Below, in pieces: positions 44,556 to 53,044 of a DNA stretch of 64,000 nt. The DNA lies in NCBI RefSeq assembly GCF_000373365.1, contig NZ_KB891210.1, positions 37,009 to 101,008 of the forward strand. The letters are read 5' to 3'. How positions within the stretch are numbered: the stretch's first letter is position 1; each line of letters opens with the position of its first letter. A model generated the notes under the pieces. The model was not told where the DNA came from. It made no database searches and worked only from the letters and a program-made list of their open reading frames with translations. The stretch comes from Parafrankia discariae (lineage in GTDB: Bacteria; Actinomycetota; Actinomycetes; Frankiales; Frankiaceae). The position numbers and the translations under genes are program-made.

Positions 44556-47240
44556 CTACTCGATCACCCGCAGGGTGGACGGGACGTCCATCCTGCGCAC
44601 CCGGCGGGCGGACAGCAGAGGGGCGACGGCGACCGCGACGACTCCCAGCAGCAGGGTGGTCAGCAGGGTGGGAACCGACAGCACGGCCCGGATTCCCAGG
44701 TCGGGCAGGGTGTCGGCGAGCAGGACCTCGACGCTCCAGCGCAGCGTCCAGTAGCCGGCCACCAGGCCGATCAGGGTCCCGAGCAGGCCGATCAGCGCGC
44801 TCTCGGCGACGGCGAGCGCCAGCACCCGGCCCGGTGCCAGCCCGAAGGCGAGCATCGTCGCCTGTTCCCGGCGGCGCTCGTCCATCGAGATGCTCATCGC
44901 GTTGTAGGCGATCAGCAGGGCGAGCAGGAGCACCGCGATCTCGGCGATCCGCAGGATGCCGACGAACGTGCGCAACAGCGCCCGGATCTCCTCGATGCTC
45001 CCCGTCGCGGGGACGACGGAGCCGACCCCGGGGACGGCCGCGAGCGCGCGCATCGCCTCGACCTGGTTGTAACCGGGCGCGGGCAGGACGGTCAGCACGT
45101 TCGTCAGGCCGGTGAGGCCGAAGGAGCCGGCGTCGGCGGCGTCGAGGAAGGCCACCGAGCGGACCGGGAAGCTGTGGATGCCGGCGACGCGCAGCGGGGT
45201 GTCGACCGTCCGGTAGCCGTCCCCGGCCCGGCGTGGATGGCGCAGCACGACCGTCCCGCCGACGCCCACGCCCAGGTCGTGGGCGGCCTTGGCGGCGAGC
45301 AGCAGGCCGCCCGTCGTGCTGCCCTCGGTGACGGAGGGCGACCAGACGCGGTTGTCGACGTCCAGGATGTAGGTCAGGGTGTCGATCGGCTGGCGTGGTG
45401 TCGACCCGGGCGGGCCGAGCAGCCTGGTGGGCAGGGCGAGCGTGGCGTCGGAGCCGCGGACCGCCGGTGAGCCGGTGACGGCGGTGACGGTGGGTGAGGT
45501 GACGGGCTGCACCGACGGCAGCGTCACCCGCAGCCGGTCGGGGCTGGTGGATGTCAGTTCCGCCTCGGCGGCGTTGGTCGTCCGGGTGAAGGTGTCGAGC
45601 TGGCCGGTGAACACCACCTGCGCCGTGATCGCCGCGGCGATCCCCAGGGCGGTGAGCAGCATCCGCCGCGGCGCGCGCGCCAGGTTGCGCGCCGGCATCC
45701 GGGTCAGGCTCCCCCCGGGCAACGGGAACCCGCGTCTCCGGTCCCGGCCGCCCCCGCGGCCGTCGCCGTGGCTGTGGCCCCGGAGCCGCCGCGGGCCGCC
45801 GCGGGGCCGGCTGGAACCGGAGATGGCCGACGCGTGGATCGCCCGCACCGGCTCGACCCGCACCGCCCGCCACACCGGGTGGACCGCCGCGACCAGCGGC
45901 AGCAGCAGCCCGACGACCGCGGCGCGGGCGAACACCCCGGCCTGGAAGCCGGTGCGCCAGTCCGGCAGCGGCCACACGTCGCGCAGCATCGCGCCCATCG
46001 CGGCGGTGATGATCATTCCCGTGACCAGTCCGGCGAGGACCCCGAGGATCCCGATCTGCAGCCCCAGCAGCAACGGCCGCAACGCCAGCAGCCGGGACGG
46101 CACCCCGAGCGCCATGCCGATGCCGATCTCCCGGCGCTGCGTGTCCACCACCCGTCCCACCAGGTTGAACGCGGCGAACATGGCGCCGACCAGGACGAGT
46201 AGCGCCAGCGCGTTCCACAGCGCCTGGTTGCTCTCGATCGAGTCGTACATGATCTGCCGGGACGCGATGTCGTCGCGGTTGGTGATCGTGGTGCTCACCC
46301 CGGGGAGCCGTTCGGCGACGGCCGCGGTGAGCTGGCGCTGGAGGGTCGCGACGTCGGTCCCGGGCCGCGCGGTGAGGACGAGGTCGTTGACCGCCCCCGG
46401 TTCGCCGGCGAGGTTCTGCGCGGTCTCCAGTGAGGTGTAGAGCACGCCGAAGCCCGCCTGGGTGATCAGCCCGGGTTGCTCGCCGGGCAGCACGAAGTAC
46501 TCCGGTGACTGTCCCTCGCCGACGTAGTCGATCGCGCGGTCCCCGCTGATCCGGACCGTGCCGGTCGAGGGCAGGTGGTTGGCCCGGGCGAAGCCGTGAT
46601 CCAGCACGCCGACGGGCCGCCCGCGGTCGGCCGGGGTGAGCGCCCGGCCGGCGGCGTTTGAGATCCCGTCCACCGCGACCCCGTCCACGAGCGGGCGCGC
46701 GGTCAGGTCGACGCCGACGACCTCGCCGCGGACGAGCACGTCCGGGTGCCCCGGCCGGCCCGTCTCGATCTCGGTGGGGAACAGCAGGCGCTCCGCGCTC
46801 GCCGCCACGGCGGCCGGGTCGGGCAGGGCCGCGACGACGTCGCGCAGCCGCCCCCGCGGCACCGTGGCGCCCGCGTCCACGCTGATCCGCAGGTCGTGCA
46901 CGTGCAGGCCGGCGAAGCTGGCGTCGTAGGACTCGTGGCGCCAGCGTGACGTGCTGGTCAGGCCGGCGTAGAGGCCGGTCCCCTCGCCGATGACGGCGGC
47001 GAGCGCCACCACCAGCAGCAGCCGCGCCCGCAGGTCACGCCACGACCACCGCAGCCACAGCCGGGCCGAGCCCGCGCCGCCCCGGCCCGGCCCGCCGTCA
47101 TCCCCGGCGGCCGCGCCGCGCCGGCCGCCACCGGGCGCCGCGCCCCGGCCGCCGTTCCCGTTGCCGGGTGTCACGCGGTGGCCCTCACCGCCGGGTGTCT
47201 CCCCGAGCACCGCCCCACGCCGACCGCCGCCGCTCACCAC
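44556..47240 (-). CDS. FtsX-like ABC transporter permease, duplicated
   Basis: An 894-residue permease of the MacB/LolCE-related FtsX family. After a Gly/Arg-rich N-terminus the first helix (ARLLLVVALAAVIGEGTG) leads to a large outer domain (about 90-310), three helices (ALLVLVGAMFAAFNLVGRVVD; ILGVLAGLVTGMII and a third near 440), then a second half with its own start helix (PRRMLLTALGIAAAI), outer domain and three last helices with SMDERRREQATMLAFGL. Both FtsX modules carry the Glu-Arg-Arg coupling segment (DTQRREIGIGMALG). It pairs with the ATPase gene 34 bases upstream. GTG 47240 is used; GTG 47174 would drop most of the low-complexity leader. Export or extraction of lipoproteins, lipids or peptides is likely. 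Confidence 0.9.
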   Translation of the reverse strand: MVSGGGRRGAVLGETPGGEGHRVTPGNGNGGRGAAPGGGRRGAAAGDDGGPGRGGAGSARLWLRWSWRDLRARLLLVVALAAVIGEGTGLYAGLTSTSRWRHESYDASFAGLHVHDLRISVDAGATVPRGRLRDVVAALPDPAAVAASAERLLFPTEIETGRPGHPDVLVRGEVVGVDLTARPLVDGVAVDGISNAAGRALTPADRGRPVGVLDHGFARANHLPSTGTVRISGDRAIDYVGEGQSPEYFVLPGEQPGLITQAGFGVLYTSLETAQNLAGEPGAVNDLVLTARPGTDVATLQRQLTAAVAERLPGVSTTITNRDDIASRQIMYDSIESNQALWNALALLVLVGAMFAAFNLVGRVVDTQRREIGIGMALGVPSRLLALRPLLLGLQIGILGVLAGLVTGMIITAAMGAMLRDVWPLPDWRTGFQAGVFARAAVVGLLLPLVAAVHPVWRAVRVEPVRAIHASAISGSSRPRGGPRRLRGHSHGDGRGGGRDRRRGFPLPGGSLTRMPARNLARAPRRMLLTALGIAAAITAQVVFTGQLDTFTRTTNAAEAELTSTSPDRLRVTLPSVQPVTSPTVTAVTGSPAVRGSDATLALPTRLLGPPGSTPRQPIDTLTYILDVDNRVWSPSVTEGSTTGGLLLAAKAAHDLGVGVGGTVVLRHPRRAGDGYRTVDTPLRVAGIHSFPVRSVAFLDAADAGSFGLTGLTNVLTVLPAPGYNQVEAMRALAAVPGVGSVVPATGSIEEIRALLRTFVGILRIAEIAVLLLALLIAYNAMSISMDERRREQATMLAFGLAPGRVLALAVAESALIGLLGTLIGLVAGYWTLRWSVEVLLADTLPDLGIRAVLSVPTLLTTLLLGVVAVAVAPLLSARRVRRMDVPSTLRVIE

Positions 47241-47274
47241 CGGGCGCTCACCACCGGGCGCGTGCCGCCGCCGC

Positions 47275-48027
47275 TCACCACCGCAGGTCGCCGACCGGCA
47301 CGCGCCCGCCCGGCGGCGGCCCGTCCGCGACGATCCGCCCGCTGGACAGCTCGACCACCCGGTCCGCGATGCGGGCTATCTCCCGGTTGTGGGTCACTAC
47401 CACGACGGTGCGCCCGGCGGCCGTCTGAGCCTCCAGCAGGACGAGGATCTGGACCCCGGTGTGGAAGTCGAGTTCGCCGGTCGGCTCGTCCGCGAGCAGG
47501 ATCGGGTTGCCGGTGGCCAGCGCGCGGGCGATCGCCACCCGTTGCTGCTCCCCGCCGGAGAGCTGGTGGGGGAAGTGACCGCCGCGGGGCGTCAGCCCGA
47601 CATCGGCGAGGACCTCCTCGGTGACCTCGCGGGCCCGCGGCCGACCCGCGACGTCGGCCCCGAACCGGACGTTCTCCCGCGCGGTGAGCGCGGGGAAGAG
47701 GTTGAACGACTGGAACACGAAGCTCACCGTGTGCCGCCTGATCTCACGGCGCTCCCGGCGCGAGGACCGGGTCAGGTCCGCCCCGCCGAGGCGGACGGTG
47801 CCCGTGGTCGGGATGTCGAGCGCGCCCACCAGGTTCAGCAGCGTCGTCTTCCCGCAGCCGGACGGCCCGAGGACGACCACGAACGCGCTGCCCTCGACCC
47901 GCAGGTCCACGTCCTCGAGCGCGGTCACCCCGGCTTCGCCGCCGGCGTAGTGCCGGCCGACACCGCGCAGGTCTATGCGGGGCGCCGCCGCCCCGGCGGC
48001 CGTCCCGTGGGCGTCGGCGTCCCCCAC
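47275..48027 (-). CDS. ABC transporter ATPase, LolD/MacB type
   Basis: A 250-residue ATPase: Walker [11 protein letters not shown]-loop [10 protein letters not shown], signature [15 protein letters not shown], Walker [13 protein letters not shown] and switch His in VVTHNREIA. The DEPTGELD and FQSFNL motifs are typical of the LolD/FtsE/MacB group that works with FtsX-like permeases, and such a permease follows 34 bases downstream. GTG 48027 is preceded by GGAGGGGG. The first 15 residues are an Ala/Gly-rich extension. Confidence 0.94.
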   Translation of the reverse strand: MGDADAHGTAAGAAAPRIDLRGVGRHYAGGEAGVTALEDVDLRVEGSAFVVVLGPSGCGKTTLLNLVGALDIPTTGTVRLGGADLTRSSRRERREIRRHTVSFVFQSFNLFPALTARENVRFGADVAGRPRAREVTEEVLADVGLTPRGGHFPHQLSGGEQQRVAIARALATGNPILLADEPTGELDFHTGVQILVLLEAQTAAGRTVVVVTHNREIARIADRVVELSSGRIVADGPPPGGRVPVGDLRW

Positions 48028-48047
48028 CTGTCCCCCTCCGTCCGCGG

Positions 48048-48083
48048 CCCGGCGGGGCCCGGAACAGTGTCGGCCCCGCCGGG
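48048..48083 (-). terminator. 12-bp perfect stem-loop after the PAP2 gene
   Basis: CCCGGCGGGGCC (48048-48059) and GGCCCCGCCGGG (48072-48083) are exact complements with a 12-base loop, about 25 bases past the PAP2 stop at 48109 and before the ABC ATPase start. It probably separates the two transcription units. Confidence 0.6.
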
Positions 48084-48108
48084 TCGCCGCCCCGGCACCC
48101 GGGCGCGC

Positions 48109-48918
48109 TCACATTGGGTGTGCCGGGCGCGCCGCGCCGCCGATCGGGCGCAGGCCGGCGGACCGCCCTTCCCGGCCATCCGGCGCGAACGCGCGGGCCA
48201 GGACGCCGCGATGTACGGCGGCCAGCCAGCAGGCACCGAGGAACGCGCCGGCCAGGACGTCGCTGGGATGGTGCATGCCCCGGTACGTCCGGCAGAAGGC
48301 CACGATCAGCGGCACCGCGACGGCGGCGGCGACCGCCACCGCCGCCCCGGCCCGCGCCACCCGGGCCTGAGCCGCGCCGGTCCGTGCCGCCCCGACCCGT
48401 CCCGCCCCGACCCGCGCCGCGCCGGGGCCCCGGCCGGGCCGGGGGTGGCGGCGGGCGACGTGCAGCAGGATGAGGGCGAGGCCGCCGTAGAGGCAGACCG
48501 AGGCGGCGACGTGGCCGGAGGGGTAGCTGGCCATCGGGTCACCGGGGTCGAGCCGCTCCACGGCGGGCCGCGGGCGCGCCACCAGGGCGTTGGAGATCTC
48601 GTAGATGGCGGTCTCGCCGGCGGTCAGCAGGATGATCCCGCCCGGCAGCCACCAGGCCCTGGTCCGCCAGGCGGCGACGGCGGCCAGGACCGCGGTCGCC
48701 GCGATCACGATCCAGGTGTCGGCGAGCCAGGTGGCGGCCTCGGTCGCGCGCACCAGCCACGCGGTCCGGTGGCCGGCCAGCCACCGGACCGCGGAGGTGT
48801 CCTCGTCGCGGATCCCCGCCGGGCCATCGTCGATCAGGAAGCCGGTGCCGACCAGGATCAGCACCAGGATCACGGCGACCAGCGGCAGCCGGGCCGTCCG
48901 CGCGCGGATGATGTTCAC
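48109..48918 (-). CDS. PAP2-family membrane phosphatase
   Basis: A 269-residue membrane protein with the three phosphatase motifs: a C1-like VARPRPAVE (the usual leading Lys is not evident), C2 SYPSGHVA with the catalytic-type His, and C3 CRTYRGMHHPSDV with the nucleophile His. About six helices are seen, starting with LPLVAVILVLILVGTGF. Family members dephosphorylate phosphatidate, undecaprenyl diphosphate or similar lipids. A basic loop between C2 and C3 is built of near-repeats (RVGAGRVGAARTGAAQ), an unusual insertion. GTG 48918 with GGGGAA upstream is chosen; GTG 48954 is possible. Confidence 0.85.
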   Translation of the reverse strand: MNIIRARTARLPLVAVILVLILVGTGFLIDDGPAGIRDEDTSAVRWLAGHRTAWLVRATEAATWLADTWIVIAATAVLAAVAAWRTRAWWLPGGIILLTAGETAIYEISNALVARPRPAVERLDPGDPMASYPSGHVAASVCLYGGLALILLHVARRHPRPGRGPGAARVGAGRVGAARTGAAQARVARAGAAVAVAAAVAVPLIVAFCRTYRGMHHPSDVLAGAFLGACWLAAVHRGVLARAFAPDGREGRSAGLRPIGGAARPAHPM

Positions 48919-49020
48919 AGCCGCGATGTTCCCCGCGAGGCGGCGAGTACCCACAACTGGCGAGCACCCACCGACACGGGGCCACCCGCCCGCCGGGAAC
49001 CGTCGGAAACCGCTGGGAAC

Positions 49021-50433
49021 TCAGGGCGCGCCGTACAGCTCCGTCTGCTCGACCCGCGCGATCGTCGCGTTCGGCGGCGGGAGGAACCCGAGCTGCACGA
49101 TCCGCGGCCGTACCACGGCGCCGAGCAGCCAGTCGGCGGTCACGTAGGCCCGGTTGGCGCCGGCGCCGAGCGCGAGCAGGTGGTATCCCCGGGTCACCAC
49201 CGCCGCCGGCAGCCCGGACAGCGGCAGGCCCAGCGGGTTGGCGACCGCGTCCGCCCCGCCCAGATCGACGACGAACCCCAGATCGCGGTGCCGGTACGGG
49301 CGCATCCGGCCGTGGCCCAGCGACGCCGCGACGTTCCGCCCGGCCGCCGCGCCCTGCCGGACCGCGTGCTGGGCGGTCTGCCCGGCGGGGGCGCCGTCCT
49401 TCGTCACGTCCGGTACCGCAGCCGCGTCACCGAGAGCGAACAGGCCGTCCGTCCCGGGGACCCGGAAACACTCGTCGACGACCAGCCGCCCACGCACGGT
49501 CTCCGCCCCCAGGCGGCTCACCAGCGGGTTGGGGGTCACCCCCGCGCACCAGACCAGCGTGTGCGCCGGGATGACGTCGCCGTCGGTGAGCGTGACCGTG
49601 TCCGCGCGCACCTCGGTCACGGAGGTCTCCAGCCGTACCTCCACCCCGCGTTCGCGCAGGACCTTCGCCGCGCCGGTACCGAGGTGCTCGTCCAGTTCGG
49701 GCAGCACCCGGGGCGCGAGGTCGACCAGCAGCCACCGGACCTGCCCGGCGTCGAGCCGGGGGAACTGCCCGAGCGCTTCGACGGTGAACCGTCGCATCTG
49801 GGCGGCGAGCTCGGTCCCGGTGTATCCGGCACCGACCACGACGAACGTGCACCGTGCGCGGCGCTCGGCGTCCGAGTCACTCGCGTCGGCGTACTCGAGC
49901 TGGCGCAGGACGTGGTCCCGCAGGTAGACCGCCTCGGCCAGGTTCTTCATCCCGAGCCCGTGCTCGGCCAGCCCCGGGATGTCGAACGTGCGGGTGAGCG
50001 CCCCGGGGGCCAGCACCAGCCGGTCCCACGGCAGCGTGGACGGGACGTCGGTCATGCCGACGACCGTGATCTCGCGGCGCCCGAGATCGACCCCGGTGGC
50101 GTGGCCCAGGTGTGGCACGGTCCGGCGCAGCGCGCCGCGGACGGACACCGCCAGGTGCCTCGGCTCGATGTCGCCCGCCGCCACCTGGGGCAGCAGGGAG
50201 GTGTAGAGGAGATGATCCGTGGGGGAGACCAGCACGAGCTCGGCGGCGGCGGCCGGCAGCCGCGCCTCCAGGTGGCGCAGCACGCCGAGCCCGGCGTAGC
50301 CGCTGCCCACGACGACGACCCGCGGCCGGGGTCCCCCGCCACCGCCGTCCGTCCCCCCGGTTGTCCCCTCGTCCGTTCGCCGGCGCGCCTCGACCTGGCG
50401 GGCCAGCCGGGCGACGGTGATGGAATTCCGCAT
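49021..50433 (-). CDS. ndh: Type II NADH dehydrogenase-like flavoprotein
   Basis: A 470-residue FAD/NADH oxidoreductase. The FAD-binding motif is VVVVGSGYAGLGVLRHLE, the NADH Rossmann motif is FVVVGAGYTGTELAAQM, and LFALGDAAAVPD binds FAD ribityl; TSLLPQVAAGDIEPRH is also characteristic. NDH-2 enzymes pass electrons from NADH to quinones at the membrane without pumping protons; the hydrophobic C-terminal region (YHLLALGAGANRAYVTADWLLG) fits membrane association. A 35-residue Gly-rich leader precedes the fold. ATG 50433 has GAGGAG 8 bases upstream. It is divergent from the histidine kinase at 50666. Confidence 0.9.
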   Translation of the reverse strand: MRNSITVARLARQVEARRRTDEGTTGGTDGGGGGPRPRVVVVGSGYAGLGVLRHLEARLPAAAAELVLVSPTDHLLYTSLLPQVAAGDIEPRHLAVSVRGALRRTVPHLGHATGVDLGRREITVVGMTDVPSTLPWDRLVLAPGALTRTFDIPGLAEHGLGMKNLAEAVYLRDHVLRQLEYADASDSDAERRARCTFVVVGAGYTGTELAAQMRRFTVEALGQFPRLDAGQVRWLLVDLAPRVLPELDEHLGTGAAKVLRERGVEVRLETSVTEVRADTVTLTDGDVIPAHTLVWCAGVTPNPLVSRLGAETVRGRLVVDECFRVPGTDGLFALGDAAAVPDVTKDGAPAGQTAQHAVRQGAAAGRNVAASLGHGRMRPYRHRDLGFVVDLGGADAVANPLGLPLSGLPAAVVTRGYHLLALGAGANRAYVTADWLLGAVVRPRIVQLGFLPPPNATIARVEQTELYGAP

Positions 50434-50665
50434 GATTGTGCTCCTCGCGGTGCGTGGTCCGGGGGATCGGCGCGTTCCCGCGGTGCGTTCCCTCAGTGCG
50501 TTCCCTCAGCGGCGACGGTTCGATAATCCGGCCTGCCGCCGTCCCGCCGGCCCGAGTTCGCCATCTGAGAGCCTTCGTGTGGCCTGTCGGGAACCGGGGA
50601 GCGCGCCCAAGTGTCCGCGACCCGGGGCGGAAAGAGGCGAGCTGACCAGAGAAAGGGCGAGGTGG

Positions 50666-51736
50666 ATGGCTCACCGGCGGGCGGCCAGGGCGCGCGAACA
50701 GGTGGCGGCCCCGGTCGTGATCGGGCTGGCGGCCGGGGCCGTCGTGCTGCTGATCTGGGCGGCCGTCGGCGGCGGCTACTTCTGGCCGCGCTGGGTGTGG
50801 TTCGGGATCGGCACCGTTTTCTGGGCCGCGATCCTCGTCGGAGGGGTCCGGCGGATACCGCCGGGGCGGCGCCGGTGGCTCGCCGCCACCCGGGCGGTGG
50901 CGGCGCTGGCCATCCCGGTCGACGTGGTGGTGTGGGCGCTGTCCGGCGGCGGCTACTTCTGGCCGGTCTGGACGATCCTCGGGCTCGTCCTGGTGCTCGC
51001 CGGCCACACCTGGATCGTCGCGCTGATGCCCGCCGAGCGGGAGCGTGAGCTCACCGAGCGGGTCGACGCGCTGACCCGCACCCGCCGTGGCGCGCTCGAC
51101 GGGCAGGCCGCCGAGCTCAAGCGGATCGAGCGGGACCTGCACGACGGCGCCCAGGCCCGGATCGTCTCGCTGGCGATGAACCTCGGGATGGCAGAGGCCC
51201 TGTTGTACAGCGATCCGGTGGCGGCGGCGAAACTGCTCAGCGACGCCCGGCTGTCCGCGGTCGGCGCGCTCGACGACCTGCGGGCCGTCATGCACAGCAT
51301 CCACCCCTCGGTGCTCGCCGACCGGGGGCTCGCCGGGGGGATCCGCGCGCTCGCGCTGGACCTGTCGCTGCCGGTCCGGGTGGACGGCGACGTCCCGGCC
51401 GGCCTGCCGGCGGCGGTCGAGTCGGCCGTCTACTTCGCGACCGCGGAATGCCTGGCCAACGTCGTCAAGCACAGCCGGGCCGCGTGTGGCTCGGTGCGGT
51501 TCGGCTATGACGGCAGGATGCTGATCGTGGTCATCGCGGACGACGGGCTCGGCGGGGCGGATCCCGCTCTCGGGCAGGGCTTGCGCGGGGTGGTGCGCCG
51601 GCTTGAGGCGTTCGACGGCCGGATGTCTGTGCACAGCCCGGCCGGGGGACCGACGAGGATCACGGTCACTCTGCCGTGTCCGGTCCTGCCGTGTCCGGTC
51701 CTGCCGGACCCGGTCCTTCCGGACCCGCGGACCTGA
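50666..51736 (+). CDS. Sensor histidine kinase with duplicated 2TM module, NarL class
   Basis: A 356-residue kinase. Residues 10-125 hold four hydrophobic helices in which GGGYFWPRWVW and GGGYFWPVWT repeat, indicating an internally duplicated two-helix sensor. A HisKA_3 domain follows with the phospho-acceptor His in ERDLHDGAQARI, then an HATPase domain with ATAECLANVVKHS and ADDGLGGADP, GQGLRGVVRRL. The last 20 residues are a Pro-rich tail encoded by short DNA repeats (51676-51735). ATG 50666 is used. The cognate regulator begins 70 bases later. The signal is unknown; a small duplicated membrane module suggests sensing in or near the bilayer. Confidence 0.9.
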   Translation: MAHRRAARAREQVAAPVVIGLAAGAVVLLIWAAVGGGYFWPRWVWFGIGTVFWAAILVGGVRRIPPGRRRWLAATRAVAALAIPVDVVVWALSGGGYFWPVWTILGLVLVLAGHTWIVALMPAERERELTERVDALTRTRRGALDGQAAELKRIERDLHDGAQARIVSLAMNLGMAEALLYSDPVAAAKLLSDARLSAVGALDDLRAVMHSIHPSVLADRGLAGGIRALALDLSLPVRVDGDVPAGLPAAVESAVYFATAECLANVVKHSRAACGSVRFGYDGRMLIVVIADDGLGGADPALGQGLRGVVRRLEAFDGRMSVHSPAGGPTRITVTLPCPVLPCPVLPDPVLPDPRT

Positions 51737-51765
51737 GGGCCCGGAGATCCGGAGACCCCGGGATT

Positions 51766-51792
51766 CGGAGAAGTCGGAGAAGTCGGAGAAGC
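51766..51792 (+). repeat. Three 9-bp tandem repeats before the response regulator
   Basis: The unit CGGAGAAGT occurs at 51766-51774 and 51775-51783, with a near-copy at 51784-51792. The array lies just before the regulator ribosome site and offers extra GGAG sequences there. Confidence 0.7.
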
Positions 51793-51806
51793 TGGAGGTG
51801 CCGTCA

Positions 51807-52484
51807 GTGCCGGAGGAACCCGCGGATCCCGTGCGGCCGTTGCGGGTCGTGCTCGCCGAGGATCTCGCACTGCTGCGCGACGGGCTCATCCGGCTGCTCG
51901 AGGCGCACGGCTTCGAGATCGTCGCCGCGGTCGACAACGCCCCGCAGCTGGTGCGTGAGCTCGTCACGCTGCGCCCGGACGTCGCCGTGGTCGACGTCCG
52001 GCTGCCGCCGAGCCACACCGACGAGGGCCTGCGCGCCGCGCTCGAGGCACGGGAGCGCATCCCCGGGCTGCCGGTGCTCGTGCTCTCGCAGTACGTCGAG
52101 CAGCTCTACGCCCGTGAGCTGCTCGCGGACGGCCGGGGCGGCATCGGCTACCTGCTCAAGGACCGGGTCTCCGACATCGGCCAGTTCGTCGACGCCGTCC
52201 GGCGGGTCGCCGCCGGCGGGACGGCCCTCGATCCCACGGTGGTTGCCCGCCTGCTCGACAGCCGCCGCCGTCGCCTGCCGCTGGACCGCCTCAGCCCGCG
52301 CGAGCGCGAGGTCCTCTCGCACATGGCGCAGGGCCGGTCGAACGCGGCGATCGGCGCCGCGATGGTGATCACCGAGAAGGCCGTCGGCAAGCACACCAAC
52401 AGCATCTTCACCAAACTGGGCCTGATGCCGTCCGAGGACGACAACCGGCGGGTCCTCGCCGTCCTCGCCTACCTCGAGGGCTGA
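51807..52484 (+). CDS. Response regulator, NarL/LuxR family
   Basis: A 225-residue regulator. The receiver domain starts VVLAEDLALLRDGL, has its phospho-acceptor Asp in VVDVRLPPSH, and the conserved Lys in YLLKDRVSD. The C-terminal LuxR-type helix-turn-helix is LSPREREVLSHMAQG, NAAIGAAMVITEKAVGKH and SIFTKLGL. The PPSHTDEG sequence after the Asp is typical of the actinobacterial group paired with short membrane kinases. GTG 51807 has GGAGG 8 bases upstream; GTG 51798 is too close to it. It follows its kinase and lies 185 bases before the Gly/Trp peptide gene, so regulation of that gene is possible. Confidence 0.93.
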   Translation: MPEEPADPVRPLRVVLAEDLALLRDGLIRLLEAHGFEIVAAVDNAPQLVRELVTLRPDVAVVDVRLPPSHTDEGLRAALEARERIPGLPVLVLSQYVEQLYARELLADGRGGIGYLLKDRVSDIGQFVDAVRRVAAGGTALDPTVVARLLDSRRRRLPLDRLSPREREVLSHMAQGRSNAAIGAAMVITEKAVGKHTNSIFTKLGLMPSEDDNRRVLAVLAYLEG

Positions 52485-52555
52485 CCACCGCGTCCGTCGC
52501 GCCGGCTGTCACCCCGACCCGGCGCCGGTCGGGCGCCGAGTGTGGCGACGGTGAC

Positions 52556-52582
52556 GAACCGACAGTGAACCGTCACTGAACC
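52556..52582. promoter_or_regulatory. Three 11-bp-phased GAACC direct repeats
   Basis: GAACC stands at 52556, 52567 and 52578, exactly 11 bases apart, giving GGTTC units on the other strand. This looks like the helically phased direct repeats bound by response regulators (the Streptomyces PHO box has GTTCACC units every 11 bases). An overlapping inverted repeat CAGTGA-ACCG-TCACTG spans 52563-52578. The block lies about 90-115 bases before the Gly/Trp peptide gene. Confidence 0.5.
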
Positions 52583-52669
52583 CGTCCCGCGCACGATGGA
52601 GTTCGGACATCAGAGCCGCGCAGGCGCGCTCGAACAGTCCAGTCGTGAACTTGGACGGAGGAACAGGTC

Positions 52670-52861
52670 ATGAAGGCTATCTACGAGACACCGGCCATCC
52701 AGGCCCAAGGCTCGTTCCGTGACGCCACCCGCCTCGGCTTCATCATCATCAGCGGCGGAGGCGGCTGGGGCTGGGGCGGCGGCTGGGGCTGGGGCTGGCG
52801 CGGCGGCTGGGGCGGCTGGGGCGGCGGTGGCTGGGGCTGGGGTGGTGGCTGGGGCTGGTGA
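52670..52861 (+). CDS. Gly/Trp-rich RiPP-like precursor with lasso-type leader
   Basis: A 63-residue peptide. Residues 1-21 match the lasso-leader pattern Y-x-x-P-x-I-x-x-x-G-x-F-x-x-x-T (Tyr5, Pro8, Ile10, Gly14, Phe16, Thr20), the element recognised by RRE/PqqD-like proteins. A short hydrophobic hinge (LGFIIIS) leads to residues 29-63, which consist only of Gly (23), Trp (11) and one Arg. There is no Asp or Glu after residue 18, so the usual lasso ring cannot form. ATG 52670 has a perfect GGAGG 8 bases upstream. No leader peptidase, RRE protein or cyclase is adjacent; a flavin monooxygenase follows 183 bases downstream. Either an unusual RiPP precursor or a structural Gly/Trp peptide. Confidence 0.75.
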   Translation: MKAIYETPAIQAQGSFRDATRLGFIIISGGGGWGWGGGWGWGWRGGWGGWGGGGWGWGGGWGW

Positions 52862-52862
52862 G

Positions 52863-52894
52863 ACCGGCCGTGACGGCGTACCACCAGGGCCGGT
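52863..52894 (+). terminator. Stem-loop just after the Gly/Trp peptide gene
   Basis: ACCGGCC (52863-52869) and GGCCGGT (52888-52894) are perfect complements with an 18-base loop, directly after the stop codon. It could be a partial terminator or a stabilising 3' hairpin that sets a high precursor-to-enzyme ratio. Confidence 0.4.
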
Positions 52895-53044
52895 GAGCCG
52901 CCGGCGGGCCGAACCCGCCGTCGCCACCGCCATCCGTCCGTCTGTCGAACTGAGGCCGTGCAGGTCGGCGCAAGGCTGGCCTGCGCGGCCTCACCCGTTG
53001 GCCGGCACCGGTTCCGGCGGGGATTTCGTGACCAGGGGGGTCTC

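Noticed and set aside
52670..52861. Calling the Gly/Trp peptide a lasso peptide precursor
   Set aside because: The leader fits, but the core has no Asp or Glu at ring-forming positions, and no lasso cyclase or leader protease genes are adjacent.
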